Origin: an uncultured Methanobrevibacter sp.
GTDB taxonomy: Archaea > Methanobacteriota > Methanobacteria > Methanobacteriales > Methanobacteriaceae
Assembly: GCA_902774685.1 (NCBI GenBank)
Contig: CACYJH010000008.1
Coordinates: 1-64,000, forward strand
DNA: 64,000 bases
Reading direction: 5' to 3'
Program-made: the position numbers and the translations under genes
In this document: one piece after another, positions 36,040-43,709 of the stretch
Numbering within the stretch: the first letter of the stretch is position 1
Layout: each line of letters begins with the position of its first letter
Notes under the pieces: generated by a model
What the model was told of the DNA's origin: nothing
Database searches by the model: none
Seen by the model: only the letters and a program-made list of their open reading frames with translations

Positions 36040-36894
36040 TTATTCTTGTGCAGTTTCAGGATTGAGTAATTTTTCAACATTTTCTCCAATCAAGTCAAAT
36101 AGCAATACAACTAAGAGCAATGATAAACCAGGATAGAATGCTAACCACCAGCATCCTGATGACAAGTAGTGCATGGATTCCGCTAATATCACCCCAATTG
36201 CAGGTTCATGAGGAGGTAATCCAAATCCTAAAAATGTAATCGCAGCTTCGTGCATGATAGCATGAGGGAACATCAGGATTACACCTACAATTATTTGGGA
36301 AATGATTAATGGGAAAATGTGTTTAATTGCTATCCAAACTTTATTTCTTCCAAGATTTTCTGAAAGGGAAATGTACTCTTTTGTCATGATTTCCTTAACT
36401 TCAGATCTTAAAACCCTTGCAAGTGGTGTCCAATGTGTCAAACCGACACCCATGATTACACCGTATACTCCTCCACCAAACATTATTGAAACAAGAATGA
36501 TCAAAAGGATGTGAGGAATTGATCCGAATAAGTCTATTATTCCCGCAACAACTTCATCTGCGAATTTGTTGAAGCTTGAGAATAATCCTAAAATGATGGA
36601 AATTATTGTACTGACAACAGATGCAATGAAACCTACCATAATACTTAATCCAAGTCCAGCAATTGTTCGCTGAAACATGTCCCTTCCCATCCAATCAGTT
36701 CCGAAAATATGTTCTAAGGAAGGCATCTGCATTGCACTAGCAAAGTTAGTAGGGATATCTCTAATGAAATAACCACTTATGAAAATGCTTAGGATAATCA
36801 CAATTGCGAGCCCAATAACTACAAGGGTTTTTGTTCTAAGATTCGCATGGTATATGAACCATTGCTCTTTATCATTAGCCTTTTTCTTAATCAT
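36040..36894 (-). CDS. Opp/Nik-type ABC transporter permease (C subunit)
   Basis: 284-aa inner permease of the DppC/NikC type with about six transmembrane segments. The N-terminal helix spans about 27-50, EHIFGTDWMGRDMFQR follows, and the EAA loop is near EAAITFLGFGLPPHEPAIG. I choose the ATG at 36894 (MIKKKANDKEQ), 9 nt after AAGGAG; an ATG at 36903 is too close to that motif. Its start overlaps the end of the B permease gene, showing coupling. It pairs with the B subunit to form the channel. Confidence 0.9.
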   Translation of the reverse strand: MIKKKANDKEQWFIYHANLRTKTLVVIGLAIVIILSIFISGYFIRDIPTNFASAMQMPSLEHIFGTDWMGRDMFQRTIAGLGLSIMVGFIASVVSTIISIILGLFSSFNKFADEVVAGIIDLFGSIPHILLIILVSIMFGGGVYGVIMGVGLTHWTPLARVLRSEVKEIMTKEYISLSENLGRNKVWIAIKHIFPLIISQIIVGVILMFPHAIMHEAAITFLGFGLPPHEPAIGVILAESMHYLSSGCWWLAFYPGLSLLLVVLLFDLIGENVEKLLNPETAQE

Positions 36895-37876
36895 TGAACT
36901 CATTCTCCTTAATTCTTGGATCTATAAAGTAATAGGAAATATCCGCAAGCAGGTTACCGACAAATACAAATATTGCACTGATGACTACAATTCCTAAAAA
37001 CAGAGGAACGTCATTTTGCAGACCAGCTGCAACTGCAGTCTGTCCAATTCCAGGATATGAAAATACCTGCTCTATCATTACTGCTCCACCGAACAATTCA
37101 CTGAATGATAGGAATTGCAATGTAATTGCAGGCAATAATATATTCCTTATACCATGGTTTTTCACTAAATCCCAACCTTTCTCACCTCTTGATTTTGCAA
37201 ACAATACAAAATCAGAAGATAAAACTTGGGTCAATTCATTACGTGTGTACATTGTAATTGGAGCAAGACCGACAAGACTTAATGTCAATGTAGGAAGGAC
37301 AAGCCTTGTTGCCCACTCTATAAATGTTGCATCAGTACTTCTAACACCAATAGGAACACCAAATCCTATTGGGAACCATCCTAGATAAACTGAAAATATC
37401 ATCAATACAAGCATACCAACCCAAAATGATGGTGCAGATTGAATTGCATAACAATATACCTTTACTGCCTTATCAATCCAAGAACCTTTGTTTTTACCTG
37501 CAACAACTCCTAATGCAAAGCCGATGACTCCGCTTAATATCCATGATAGAGCCATAAGAGCTAGGGAAGCCATGAATTTATCAATGATAACATCGATAAC
37601 AGGCCTACGATATATTAGAGAAGTTCCCAAATTTCCTTGAATCAAGTCCATAAGCCAATGAAAAATCTTTTCAGTCATTGGGACATTAGTACCGAAATAC
37701 TGTTGTAAAATTTGCCTTTGAGTTTCTGATACTGCAGCACCATGTAAATAAGCATTAACTGGGTCAATAGGGGATAAATCTAATAATACAAAACTAAATA
37801 TTGCAACTGCAATCATCAATACGATAAAACGTACCAATTTCCAACCAAAATATTTTGCTACTTTTTGTTTATTCAT
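36887..37876 (-). CDS. Opp/Nik-type ABC transporter permease (B subunit)
   Basis: 329-aa permease of the DppB/NikB type: cytoplasmic start, first helix at about 13-33, LSPIDPVNAYL near 50, then five further helices and SRGEKGWDLVKNHGIRN, the EAA-like cytoplasmic loop that contacts the ATPases. The start ATG at 37876 follows GGGGGT. It lies 143 bp after the substrate-binding protein gene and overlaps the next permease gene. Confidence 0.92.
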   Translation of the reverse strand: MNKQKVAKYFGWKLVRFIVLMIAVAIFSFVLLDLSPIDPVNAYLHGAAVSETQRQILQQYFGTNVPMTEKIFHWLMDLIQGNLGTSLIYRRPVIDVIIDKFMASLALMALSWILSGVIGFALGVVAGKNKGSWIDKAVKVYCYAIQSAPSFWVGMLVLMIFSVYLGWFPIGFGVPIGVRSTDATFIEWATRLVLPTLTLSLVGLAPITMYTRNELTQVLSSDFVLFAKSRGEKGWDLVKNHGIRNILLPAITLQFLSFSELFGGAVMIEQVFSYPGIGQTAVAAGLQNDVPLFLGIVVISAIFVFVGNLLADISYYFIDPRIKENEFND

Positions 37877-38019
37877 TGAAAATAAACCCCCATTATTTTT
37901 TTAAATCCGAAATATTCTTTAAATAAATTAAAAATGAATTTAAACTTTAAATTAAAATTGAAGTTTTTAAAAAATTAAAAGAATAAATTAATAAAAAAAA
38001 TAAAAAAGGAAATGAAAAA

Positions 38020-39633
38020 TTAAGCTGTGGAATTGGTTCTAGTCCATTCACAGATATTAATTAAGAAGTCATTTCCTAAACCGTCAGGTTGTTCACCCAT
38101 ATCAATATCTTCTTTTACGAAGTAGTTGTAGTTGTAGTTAGCGATCCATACCCATGGAGCGTCTCCAGCAGGACCCCAACCTCCGCCGTTTACAAGAGCG
38201 GATTGTGCCCATAAAGCATTAGCAGCATCAAAGTTGTTGGAATGCATAGCTTGTTCCATTAAAGCATCAGATGCAGAATTGCTATATAAGTTAGGGTTCA
38301 TGTAGAAGTCATCTACATCTTTACTGTGGTATTGTTGATAGATGGATTTATATGGGTCCGGTGAAGTTTGTTGCATTACTGCAGCAGAGGAATACATGTT
38401 TAAGTAAATGGTATCCCAGTCAGCACCTTGGAGGTTTACTTCAATACCTAAATCTTTAGCTTGTTCTGCAAATACAGTTGCTAAGGATTGTCTGTCAAGG
38501 TAGTCTGGAGGGTAGTATAAATCGAAGGATGCTTTTACGCCATCTTTTTCAACGATTCCATCACCGTCAGTGTCTTCCCATCCACCTTCTTTTAAGATTT
38601 GTTTAGCTTTTGCAACATCACCATCTTTAACTTTTGCATTAGGGTTTGCAAAGTCTCTGGTATCTACACTGGTAAATTCTGGGGAAGCGTGACCTGAGAA
38701 TACTTCATCACAGATTTTTTGACGGCTGATACCTACGTTCAATGCTTCTCTGATTGCTTTATCAGCAGTTACATTGTTACCTATTTTTGCACCTGCTGGG
38801 CTTGTTTTTCCAGTGTCTTCAATGTAAGGTAAAGAAATACCTTGTGCTCTTCCTGCAGATTTTTCAACGAAGTTGTAACCGTCTACACTTTCGTTTAATG
38901 CAGAAGTTGCAACAGGAGCCACATCCACTTCTCCAGATTTAGCGAGTTCTAACCAGGTAGCTTCTTCAGGGAACAACATGTTGATTTGAGTGAAGTAAGG
39001 TTTGTCACCATACCAGTTGTCATTTAATGTGAATATTGCTTGTTGACCTTTATCCCAGTGGTCTAATACGTAAGGTCCAGTACCGATTGGGTTTTCACCG
39101 TAGGTTTCATTGTCATACTCTTCAGGTACAATACCTACATATCTTAAATCATAAATAAATGTTGATCTTGGCTCTACTAATTTAAATTCAACACAAGTGT
39201 CATTTTTAGCAGTAACCTTGTCAAGGTTGGTTAAATCCAAATCAGTCTCAGTGTCTTTTGCAGTGTTGAATGTAAATGCTACATCCTTTGCATCAAAAGT
39301 AGAGTTGTCTGAGAATTTAACGTCATCTCTAACATTTACTGTCCAGGTTAAACCGTCTGCACTGATTGAATAATCTGTTGCAAGATCAGGAACTATGTCT
39401 CCACTTTTATCTGTTTTGAATAAACAGCTTTGTACCAATGGATTATAGTTCATGTGTCCGCAACCCCAACCAGTAAGTGGGTTAAAACCTGCTTCAGGTT
39501 CTGCCATATTACTGTGTGTCGCTACAGTTAAATGAGTAGGATCGCTGTCATGGCTTCCACCTGAAAGAGCGAAAGCTGCAATAGCGATAATTACAATAGC
39601 AGCAACAGCACCTATAATTAATTTTTTATCCAT
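38020..39633 (-). CDS. Substrate-binding protein of the Opp/Nik-type ABC transporter
   Basis: 537-aa extracytoplasmic solute-binding protein (SBP family 5). An N-terminal hydrophobic helix at about 3-25 acts as signal or anchor; no lipobox cysteine is seen. The block PLTGWGCGHMNYNPLVQSCL and SADGLTWTVNVRDDVKFSD resemble, from memory, the nickel or opine-metallophore binders NikA/CntA more than oligopeptide binders, so a metal-complex substrate is possible. The substrate is not proven. I use the ATG at 39633 (MDKKLIIGA), 6 nt after GGTG; an ATG 12 nt upstream would put GGTG inside the gene. AGTANTACT sites lie upstream. Confidence 0.9.
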   Translation of the reverse strand: MDKKLIIGAVAAIVIIAIAAFALSGGSHDSDPTHLTVATHSNMAEPEAGFNPLTGWGCGHMNYNPLVQSCLFKTDKSGDIVPDLATDYSISADGLTWTVNVRDDVKFSDNSTFDAKDVAFTFNTAKDTETDLDLTNLDKVTAKNDTCVEFKLVEPRSTFIYDLRYVGIVPEEYDNETYGENPIGTGPYVLDHWDKGQQAIFTLNDNWYGDKPYFTQINMLFPEEATWLELAKSGEVDVAPVATSALNESVDGYNFVEKSAGRAQGISLPYIEDTGKTSPAGAKIGNNVTADKAIREALNVGISRQKICDEVFSGHASPEFTSVDTRDFANPNAKVKDGDVAKAKQILKEGGWEDTDGDGIVEKDGVKASFDLYYPPDYLDRQSLATVFAEQAKDLGIEVNLQGADWDTIYLNMYSSAAVMQQTSPDPYKSIYQQYHSKDVDDFYMNPNLYSNSASDALMEQAMHSNNFDAANALWAQSALVNGGGWGPAGDAPWVWIANYNYNYFVKEDIDMGEQPDGLGNDFLINICEWTRTNSTA

Positions 39634-39680
39634 AATAAACACCATATAAAATTTTGATTAAAATAACTTAATCTTATGAG

Positions 39681-39721
39681 AGTATTACTTTTTTTGTGAA
39701 AAATGTCATATTAGTAATACT
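39681..39721 (-). promoter_or_regulatory. Paired AGTANTACT operators of the transporter operon
   Basis: AGTATTACT at 39681-39689 and AGTAATACT at 39713-39721 are each near-palindromic 9-mers and are reverse complements of one another, with starts 32 bp apart (about three helical turns). A TATA-like CTATATAC lies just upstream at 39735-39742 on the minus strand, which would put the start of transcription at the upper site. The same motif pair occurs before the second GNAT gene. Confidence 0.6.
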
Positions 39722-39901
39722 AATCTTAATTATTTTAATACTGTATATAGTTAAGTCAATAAAAATATAAAAACATATTTATTACTTTTCAATTATATTT
39801 GATAAATACAATTTTGTTTAAAAAAATTCTAAAAAATAGTCAAATTAAGAATAAAATTAATTAATTTTAAAAATATTATAAATATAATTAAATAAATTTT
39901 A

Positions 39902-39923
39902 CAAACCCAAATATTTAGGTTTG
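39902..39923. promoter_or_regulatory. 22-bp near-perfect palindrome upstream of the QueG-like gene
   Basis: CAAACC and GGTTTG flank AAATATTT, with a single mismatched pair across the whole 22 bp. It lies 25 bp before the TATA box of the QueG-like gene, the usual place for an archaeal activator or repressor site. Confidence 0.55.
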
Positions 39924-39947
39924 ACTAAAAATAATACTTAAAATAGA

Positions 39948-39955
39948 TTTAAATA
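39948..39955 (+). promoter_or_regulatory. TATA box of the QueG-like gene
   Basis: TTTAAATA, matching the archaeal consensus, is centred 27 nt before the ATG at 39979. No Shine-Dalgarno motif precedes that ATG, so the mRNA is probably leaderless. Confidence 0.65.
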
Positions 39956-39978
39956 TCATTAAATGTAAATATTCGACC

Positions 39979-40671
39979 ATGTCATTATCGATTGAATTGA
40001 AAGACTATTTGCAAAGCCATGGTGCAACAGAGGTAGGATTTGCAGACATCACCAATTTTTCACCTAAGGAAGGATTGAATTCTGGTGTTGTCTTTTATAT
40101 CACATACCCGAAGGAAATTATCAGAGATATGGAAAATGCACCAACATTAGAGTATGTTCTTGAATTAGTGGATTTGAATACTCGATTGGATGCTCTTGGA
40201 ATGCTTTGCGAAGAATATTTGATTGATAAGGGATATGATGCATATGCACAAACAAAAAAGAGGTTGGGAACTGATTTTGGAGAGTTCAATTCTTTTGAAC
40301 TTCCTCATAAAACTATAGCTACTCGTGCAGGATTAGGTTGGATTGGAAAGTCAGCACTCTTTACAACATTGAAGTATGGTTCCGCCTTAAGATTGTCATC
40401 AGTCTTGACAAATGCTCCTCTTGATTTTGGAGAACCTGTTCTTAAGTCAAAATGTGGAAAATGCATGATCTGCAGGGATGCCTGTCCTGGTGGTGCAATA
40501 AGTGGGATTAACTGGAATTATAAACTGAAAAGAAATGAGTTTTATGATGATAAAAAGTGTGAAAGGTATGCATTGATAGTTTCTGAAGAAAATTTAGGAA
40601 AACCAGATACTGTATGTGGAAAATGCATTTACGCATGTCCCCACACACAAAAATATATAAAAAGACCATAA
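39979..40671 (+). CDS. QueG-like 4Fe-4S double-cluster protein
   Basis: 230 aa. The C-terminal half holds two 4Fe-4S motifs: KCGKCMICRDACPGGAI (about 154-170) and, near the end, VCGKCIYACPHTQKY. The middle block ATRAGLGWIGKSALF is the epoxyqueuosine reductase/corrinoid-reductase-like signature. It is shorter than bacterial QueG and lacks HEAT repeats. In archaea such short forms have no proven role; reductive activation of a corrinoid is one idea. Divergent from the transporter operon and flanked by the two GNAT genes. Confidence 0.75.
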   Translation: MSLSIELKDYLQSHGATEVGFADITNFSPKEGLNSGVVFYITYPKEIIRDMENAPTLEYVLELVDLNTRLDALGMLCEEYLIDKGYDAYAQTKKRLGTDFGEFNSFELPHKTIATRAGLGWIGKSALFTTLKYGSALRLSSVLTNAPLDFGEPVLKSKCGKCMICRDACPGGAISGINWNYKLKRNEFYDDKKCERYALIVSEENLGKPDTVCGKCIYACPHTQKYIKRP

Positions 40672-40743
40672 TCTTTTTTAAAAAAAATTATCCCATAATT
40701 TTAATGTTTATTTGCTTTTTTTGAATGTTAATATTTTAATAGC

Positions 40744-41304
40744 CTATAACTTGATTGCATAAGTCAAAATGCTTGCTTGTGGTGAAATTTCTAGTTTTTT
40801 AATGTGCTTGTCCATATGAACAGTTTCAAGATCATCCTGTTCATCTAATCGAATAATGAAACCCATTTTTGTCCAATACTCAAGTGCCCCATCCAAATTC
40901 CTATGGGTATGCAAATAAATGTCACTGAATCCATTTTCCTTTGCAAAATTTTCAGCTATGCTATAAATTTTAGATGCCAAACCGCAACGTCTGTATCTTT
41001 CATCTACGAATAATCTCCAAATGCTTGTAGTGGTTTCATTTGAATAAATATGCTTGAATTGCTCGAAGTCCTTATCGTAAGCCCTTATGCCAATGGTGCC
41101 TATAATTTCACCATCTTCAGAATATGCTACAAAAAAGGCATTTCTTTTTGGGTTAATGTAATATTCATCCAAATTCACTATATCCTGATGCCACTCTGGC
41201 ACATAACCATAGCCAAACTCTTTTTTAATCATTTTAAATAAGAATTTTTGAACGTTTCTTATTTCATTCGGATCATTGCTTAACTCTTTAATATTAACAT
41301 TCAT
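40744..41304 (-). CDS. GNAT-family N-acetyltransferase, paralogue of the operon copy
   Basis: 186 aa. Acetyl-CoA motif YRRCGLASKIY after IWRLFVDER; shared blocks with the copy at 35488 include DEYY, PKRNAFFVAY, GIRAYDKDFEQF and IYLHTHRNLDGALEYW. A C-terminal tail of about 20 residues is extra. The start is the ATG at 41304 (MNVNIKEL); the in-frame GTG 9 nt upstream overlaps the GTGGT motif. It is convergent with the QueG-like gene. AGTANTACT sites lie upstream, as for the transporter operon. Confidence 0.82.
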   Translation of the reverse strand: MNVNIKELSNDPNEIRNVQKFLFKMIKKEFGYGYVPEWHQDIVNLDEYYINPKRNAFFVAYSEDGEIIGTIGIRAYDKDFEQFKHIYSNETTTSIWRLFVDERYRRCGLASKIYSIAENFAKENGFSDIYLHTHRNLDGALEYWTKMGFIIRLDEQDDLETVHMDKHIKKLEISPQASILTYAIKL

Positions 41305-41355
41305 AATTACCACATCAAGAAAAGTTATTACTATTTTAAATAAAAAATTGGTTTT

Positions 41356-41385
41356 AGTAATACTTTTTTATGAATTAGTACTACT
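41356..41385 (-). promoter_or_regulatory. Paired AGTANTACT operators of the second GNAT gene
   Basis: AGTAATACT at 41356-41364 and AGTACTACT at 41377-41385 start 21 bp apart (two helical turns). They lie just upstream of a TATA-like TATTTAAAA on the minus strand at about 41334-41342. A degraded third site, GTTATTACT, is at 41324-41332. Confidence 0.55.
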
Positions 41386-41446
41386 ATTCTTTATTAAGTA
41401 ATAAATCATATTTAAAATTTATTATTTCATTTTCAAATAAAAAAAA

Positions 41447-41506
41447 ATGAAAAAAGATGTTAATAGAAAAATGAAAAAAGATGTTAATAGAAAAATGAAA
41501 AAGAGG
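41447..41506. repeat. 24-bp tandem repeat after the ABC exporter genes
   Basis: A unit beginning ATGAAAAAAGATGTTAATAG repeats with a 24-bp period at 41447 and 41471, with a partial third unit at 41495. Each unit carries the right arm of the terminator hairpin described next, so the arm is present twice. Confidence 0.75.
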
Positions 41507-41533
41507 TTGAGAATTTATTAACATCTTTTTTTT
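41479..41533 (-). terminator. Hairpin terminator of the ABC exporter operon
   Basis: On the minus strand AAAAAAGATGTTAATA can pair with TATTAACATCTTTTTT, with a loop of about 26 nt and a T tail. It lies about 35 nt after the permease stop. A second copy of the distal arm at 41455-41464 offers an alternative fold. Confidence 0.6.
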
Positions 41534-41565
41534 AAACTTAAGTGGAAATTTAAAAAAACAAAGCT

Positions 41566-42291
41566 TTAAAGAGGAACATCTTTTTTTGTAAAGTAAATAT
41601 ATGAAATAGCTATTCCGACTATGAAAGTAGCTAAAATAACGGCATAAGGAGTCATCAGACTTACGCCATAGTCTGCTATCTCACCAGATGATATCAAGTA
41701 AGGGCATGCCCAAGGGACATACGGAGCCCAGCTTTGTCCATGGACCAAGAGATTTACTAAAGTCAAGGTTGCACCACCAACCATTGCAGGAACCATATTT
41801 GTAATGAACAAAGAAATGAATACAAACGGGGAGAATGTCAAAAACAACAGAAGATTTGCAAAGAGCAATTCTATAAAGCTGTTTATGAACAATCCTAATG
41901 TAAATCCGCTAAGCCCTGCCAAAAAACCAAAGGCAAGAGTTGATATGCTTGTTACAACTGATAAGATTAGAATCCAAATCAAGAACATGAGATATTTGGA
42001 AACTAAAAACTTTCCTCTTGATATTGGAACAGTCAGCATTGTCTTAAGGGTATGCTCATTATATTCCCTTCCAAAAAGGTATGAGATTATTATTGAAAAC
42101 AGGAGAATTGCAAACAATGCAGACATGTACATATTTACTGTGGAAAACAATGCATCAAAGCTTTGAGTTTCATCAAAAGCAAATGTTGCAATAAACATTA
42201 AGATTGATGGCAAAGCTGCCATAAGTATGCTCAATAAGAATATCTTTGATCTTTTTAGCTTTAGAAATTCCATTTCAATAAAAGTAAGCAT
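41566..42291 (-). CDS. ABC-2 type permease of a Bcr-like exporter
   Basis: 241-aa membrane protein with six hydrophobic segments, starting MLTFIEMEFLKLKRSK, and the YLFGREYNEHTLKTMLTVPISR block that marks BcrB/MutE/lantibiotic-immunity type ABC-2 permeases. With the ATPase upstream it forms an exporter, probably for a peptide antibiotic or lipid-like compound; the substrate cannot be read from sequence. GGTGATTAG precedes the ATG at 42291. 26 bp separate it from the ATPase gene. Confidence 0.87.
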   Translation of the reverse strand: MLTFIEMEFLKLKRSKIFLLSILMAALPSILMFIATFAFDETQSFDALFSTVNMYMSALFAILLFSIIISYLFGREYNEHTLKTMLTVPISRGKFLVSKYLMFLIWILILSVVTSISTLAFGFLAGLSGFTLGLFINSFIELLFANLLLFLTFSPFVFISLFITNMVPAMVGGATLTLVNLLVHGQSWAPYVPWACPYLISSGEIADYGVSLMTPYAVILATFIVGIAISYIYFTKKDVPL

Positions 42292-42317
42292 CTAATCACC
42301 TATACATTAAAATTAAC

Positions 42318-43298
42318 TTAAGCATTGGAAATGATTCTTGTAAAGAACTCTTCCAAATTCTCTTCACACAAATTTACCTTTCGGACATTGATGCCTGAAC
42401 TTACGAACAATGTGTTGAACTTGTCTCTTAAATCCAAATGGGAAAGCAAATGAATGGTTCCGCCAACAGTGTTTTCTTCACCAGTTTCATCAGAATCCAA
42501 ATCATCAATATATTCACCTAAACTTCTCTTGAAACAGTAATCCTTATTTTCCTTAAATCCTGTTTTATTCATGAGTTCAAGTGCCAAATCAATGTCTGAA
42601 ACCTCAAATTCAACATACTTATTCAATCTTTGATGAAGTTCCTCTCTTGTCACCTCATCAATCAAGACTCCTTGGTCCATAAATCCTATCACATCAGCAA
42701 TGTTTTCTATTTCACTTAAGATATGGCTTGAAATCAGGATTGTCACCCCATACTCACAGGACAACTTTTTTAGCAAATCCCTGATTTCCTTAATTCCAAA
42801 TGGATCAAGACCATTGATAGGTTCGTCAAGAATCAGCAATTCAGGATTGTGCATAATTGCAGCAGCTATTCCCAATCTCTGCTTCATACCTAATGAAAAA
42901 TCCTTGAATTGCTTTGATTTTTCATGGTCCAAATTAACCATCTCCAAAACCATTTTCACATTTAGAGGATTGTAGTTTCCTCGAAGTTTGGCAATGATTT
43001 CTAAATTTTCATAAGCTGTCAGATTCTCATAGAATCCTGGAGTTTCTATAATCGAACCTATGTTTGAATAAACTTCCTTCGAATGCCTTCGAGGGTCTTT
43101 GCCAAAAAGAAGGATTTCTCCATCACTTGGATAGACAAGATTTAAAAGCATGCACATTGTAGTGGTTTTTCCAGCTCCGTTTTTACCTAAAAGACCATAG
43201 ATCTTTCCCTTTTCCACATGCATATCTATGGAATCCACTACCAGATTTTTTGAATACTCTTTTGATAGATTAGCAGTTTCAATAATGTACTCAGTCAC
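42318..43298 (-). CDS. ATP-binding protein of a Bcr-like ABC exporter
   Basis: 326 aa. Walker A GLLGKNGAGKTTT (about 34-46), signature FSLGMKQRLGIA, Walker B LLILDEPINGLDP, and a C-terminal regulatory region with an acidic insert (DDLDSDETGEEN). It is the BcrA type that resists bacitracin-like peptides in bacteria. The start is GTG at 43298 after AAAGGTGA. The promoter lies about 200 bp upstream and is overlapped by a 20-bp-period repeat array, suggesting inducible control. Confidence 0.9.
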   Translation of the reverse strand: MTEYIIETANLSKEYSKNLVVDSIDMHVEKGKIYGLLGKNGAGKTTTMCMLLNLVYPSDGEILLFGKDPRRHSKEVYSNIGSIIETPGFYENLTAYENLEIIAKLRGNYNPLNVKMVLEMVNLDHEKSKQFKDFSLGMKQRLGIAAAIMHNPELLILDEPINGLDPFGIKEIRDLLKKLSCEYGVTILISSHILSEIENIADVIGFMDQGVLIDEVTREELHQRLNKYVEFEVSDIDLALELMNKTGFKENKDYCFKRSLGEYIDDLDSDETGEENTVGGTIHLLSHLDLRDKFNTLFVSSGINVRKVNLCEENLEEFFTRIISNA

Positions 43299-43440
43299 AA
43301 AATCACCTTTGATAATAAATAATAATTATAATAATTTTCAAAATTTTTTTAATTTGTTAAATTTTAGAATTTAGAATTTAGACTTTTTTCATTTTTTTGA
43401 ATATTATGTGCACAAAATAATCAAAGGAGGAAATTGAAAA

Positions 43441-43523
43441 AATATGTAATTAATTTTTTACTTTTGTTAAAAATTATTTACTTTTGTAAAAAATACATTA
43501 CATATGTAATAATTATTTTACAT
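43441..43523 (-). promoter_or_regulatory. Array of 20-bp imperfect repeats at the exporter promoter
   Basis: Four units of exactly 20 bp begin at 43441, 43461, 43481 and 43501, with a partial fifth at 43521. Each boundary forms a dyad of the type TTACWTWTGTAA: TTACTTTTGTTAA at 43458, TTACTTTTGTAAA at 43478 and TTACATATGTAAT at 43498, the last a perfect palindrome ATTACATATGTAAT at 43497-43510. The dyads lie on one face of the helix. They sit at and downstream of the expected start site of the exporter operon, as repressor sites would. Confidence 0.7.
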
Positions 43524-43525
43524 CA

Positions 43526-43533
43526 TATATAAA
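43526..43533 (-). promoter_or_regulatory. TATA box of the ABC exporter operon
   Basis: On the minus strand it reads TTTATATA. The start of transcription should fall near 43503, within the repeat array, leaving a leader of about 200 nt before the GTG start. Confidence 0.6.
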
Positions 43534-43709
43534 TGTTTTGCAAAAAATATGAAAAATTTATGATATTATTATAAAAGAAGAACTAAATCCATATGAAAAA
43601 AATCCATAAATAAGAAATAATTTAATAATATAAAGTAAATATATTATAATATTATAATTGTTAGAAAAAAATCAGAATTATAATTTCAAAGATTAAAAAA
43701 GGAATCAAA

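Noticed and set aside
41447-41506. 24-bp repeats that translate as MKKDVNRK units
   Set aside because: No start signal or extended frame; the DNA is better explained as duplicated terminator arms.
43434-43532. A TTG-started 32-codon frame on the plus strand preceded by AGGAGG, overlapping the 20-bp repeat array
   Set aside because: The spacing to the TTG is only 3 nt, the frame is produced by the AT-rich repeat itself, and it faces away from the regulated exporter.
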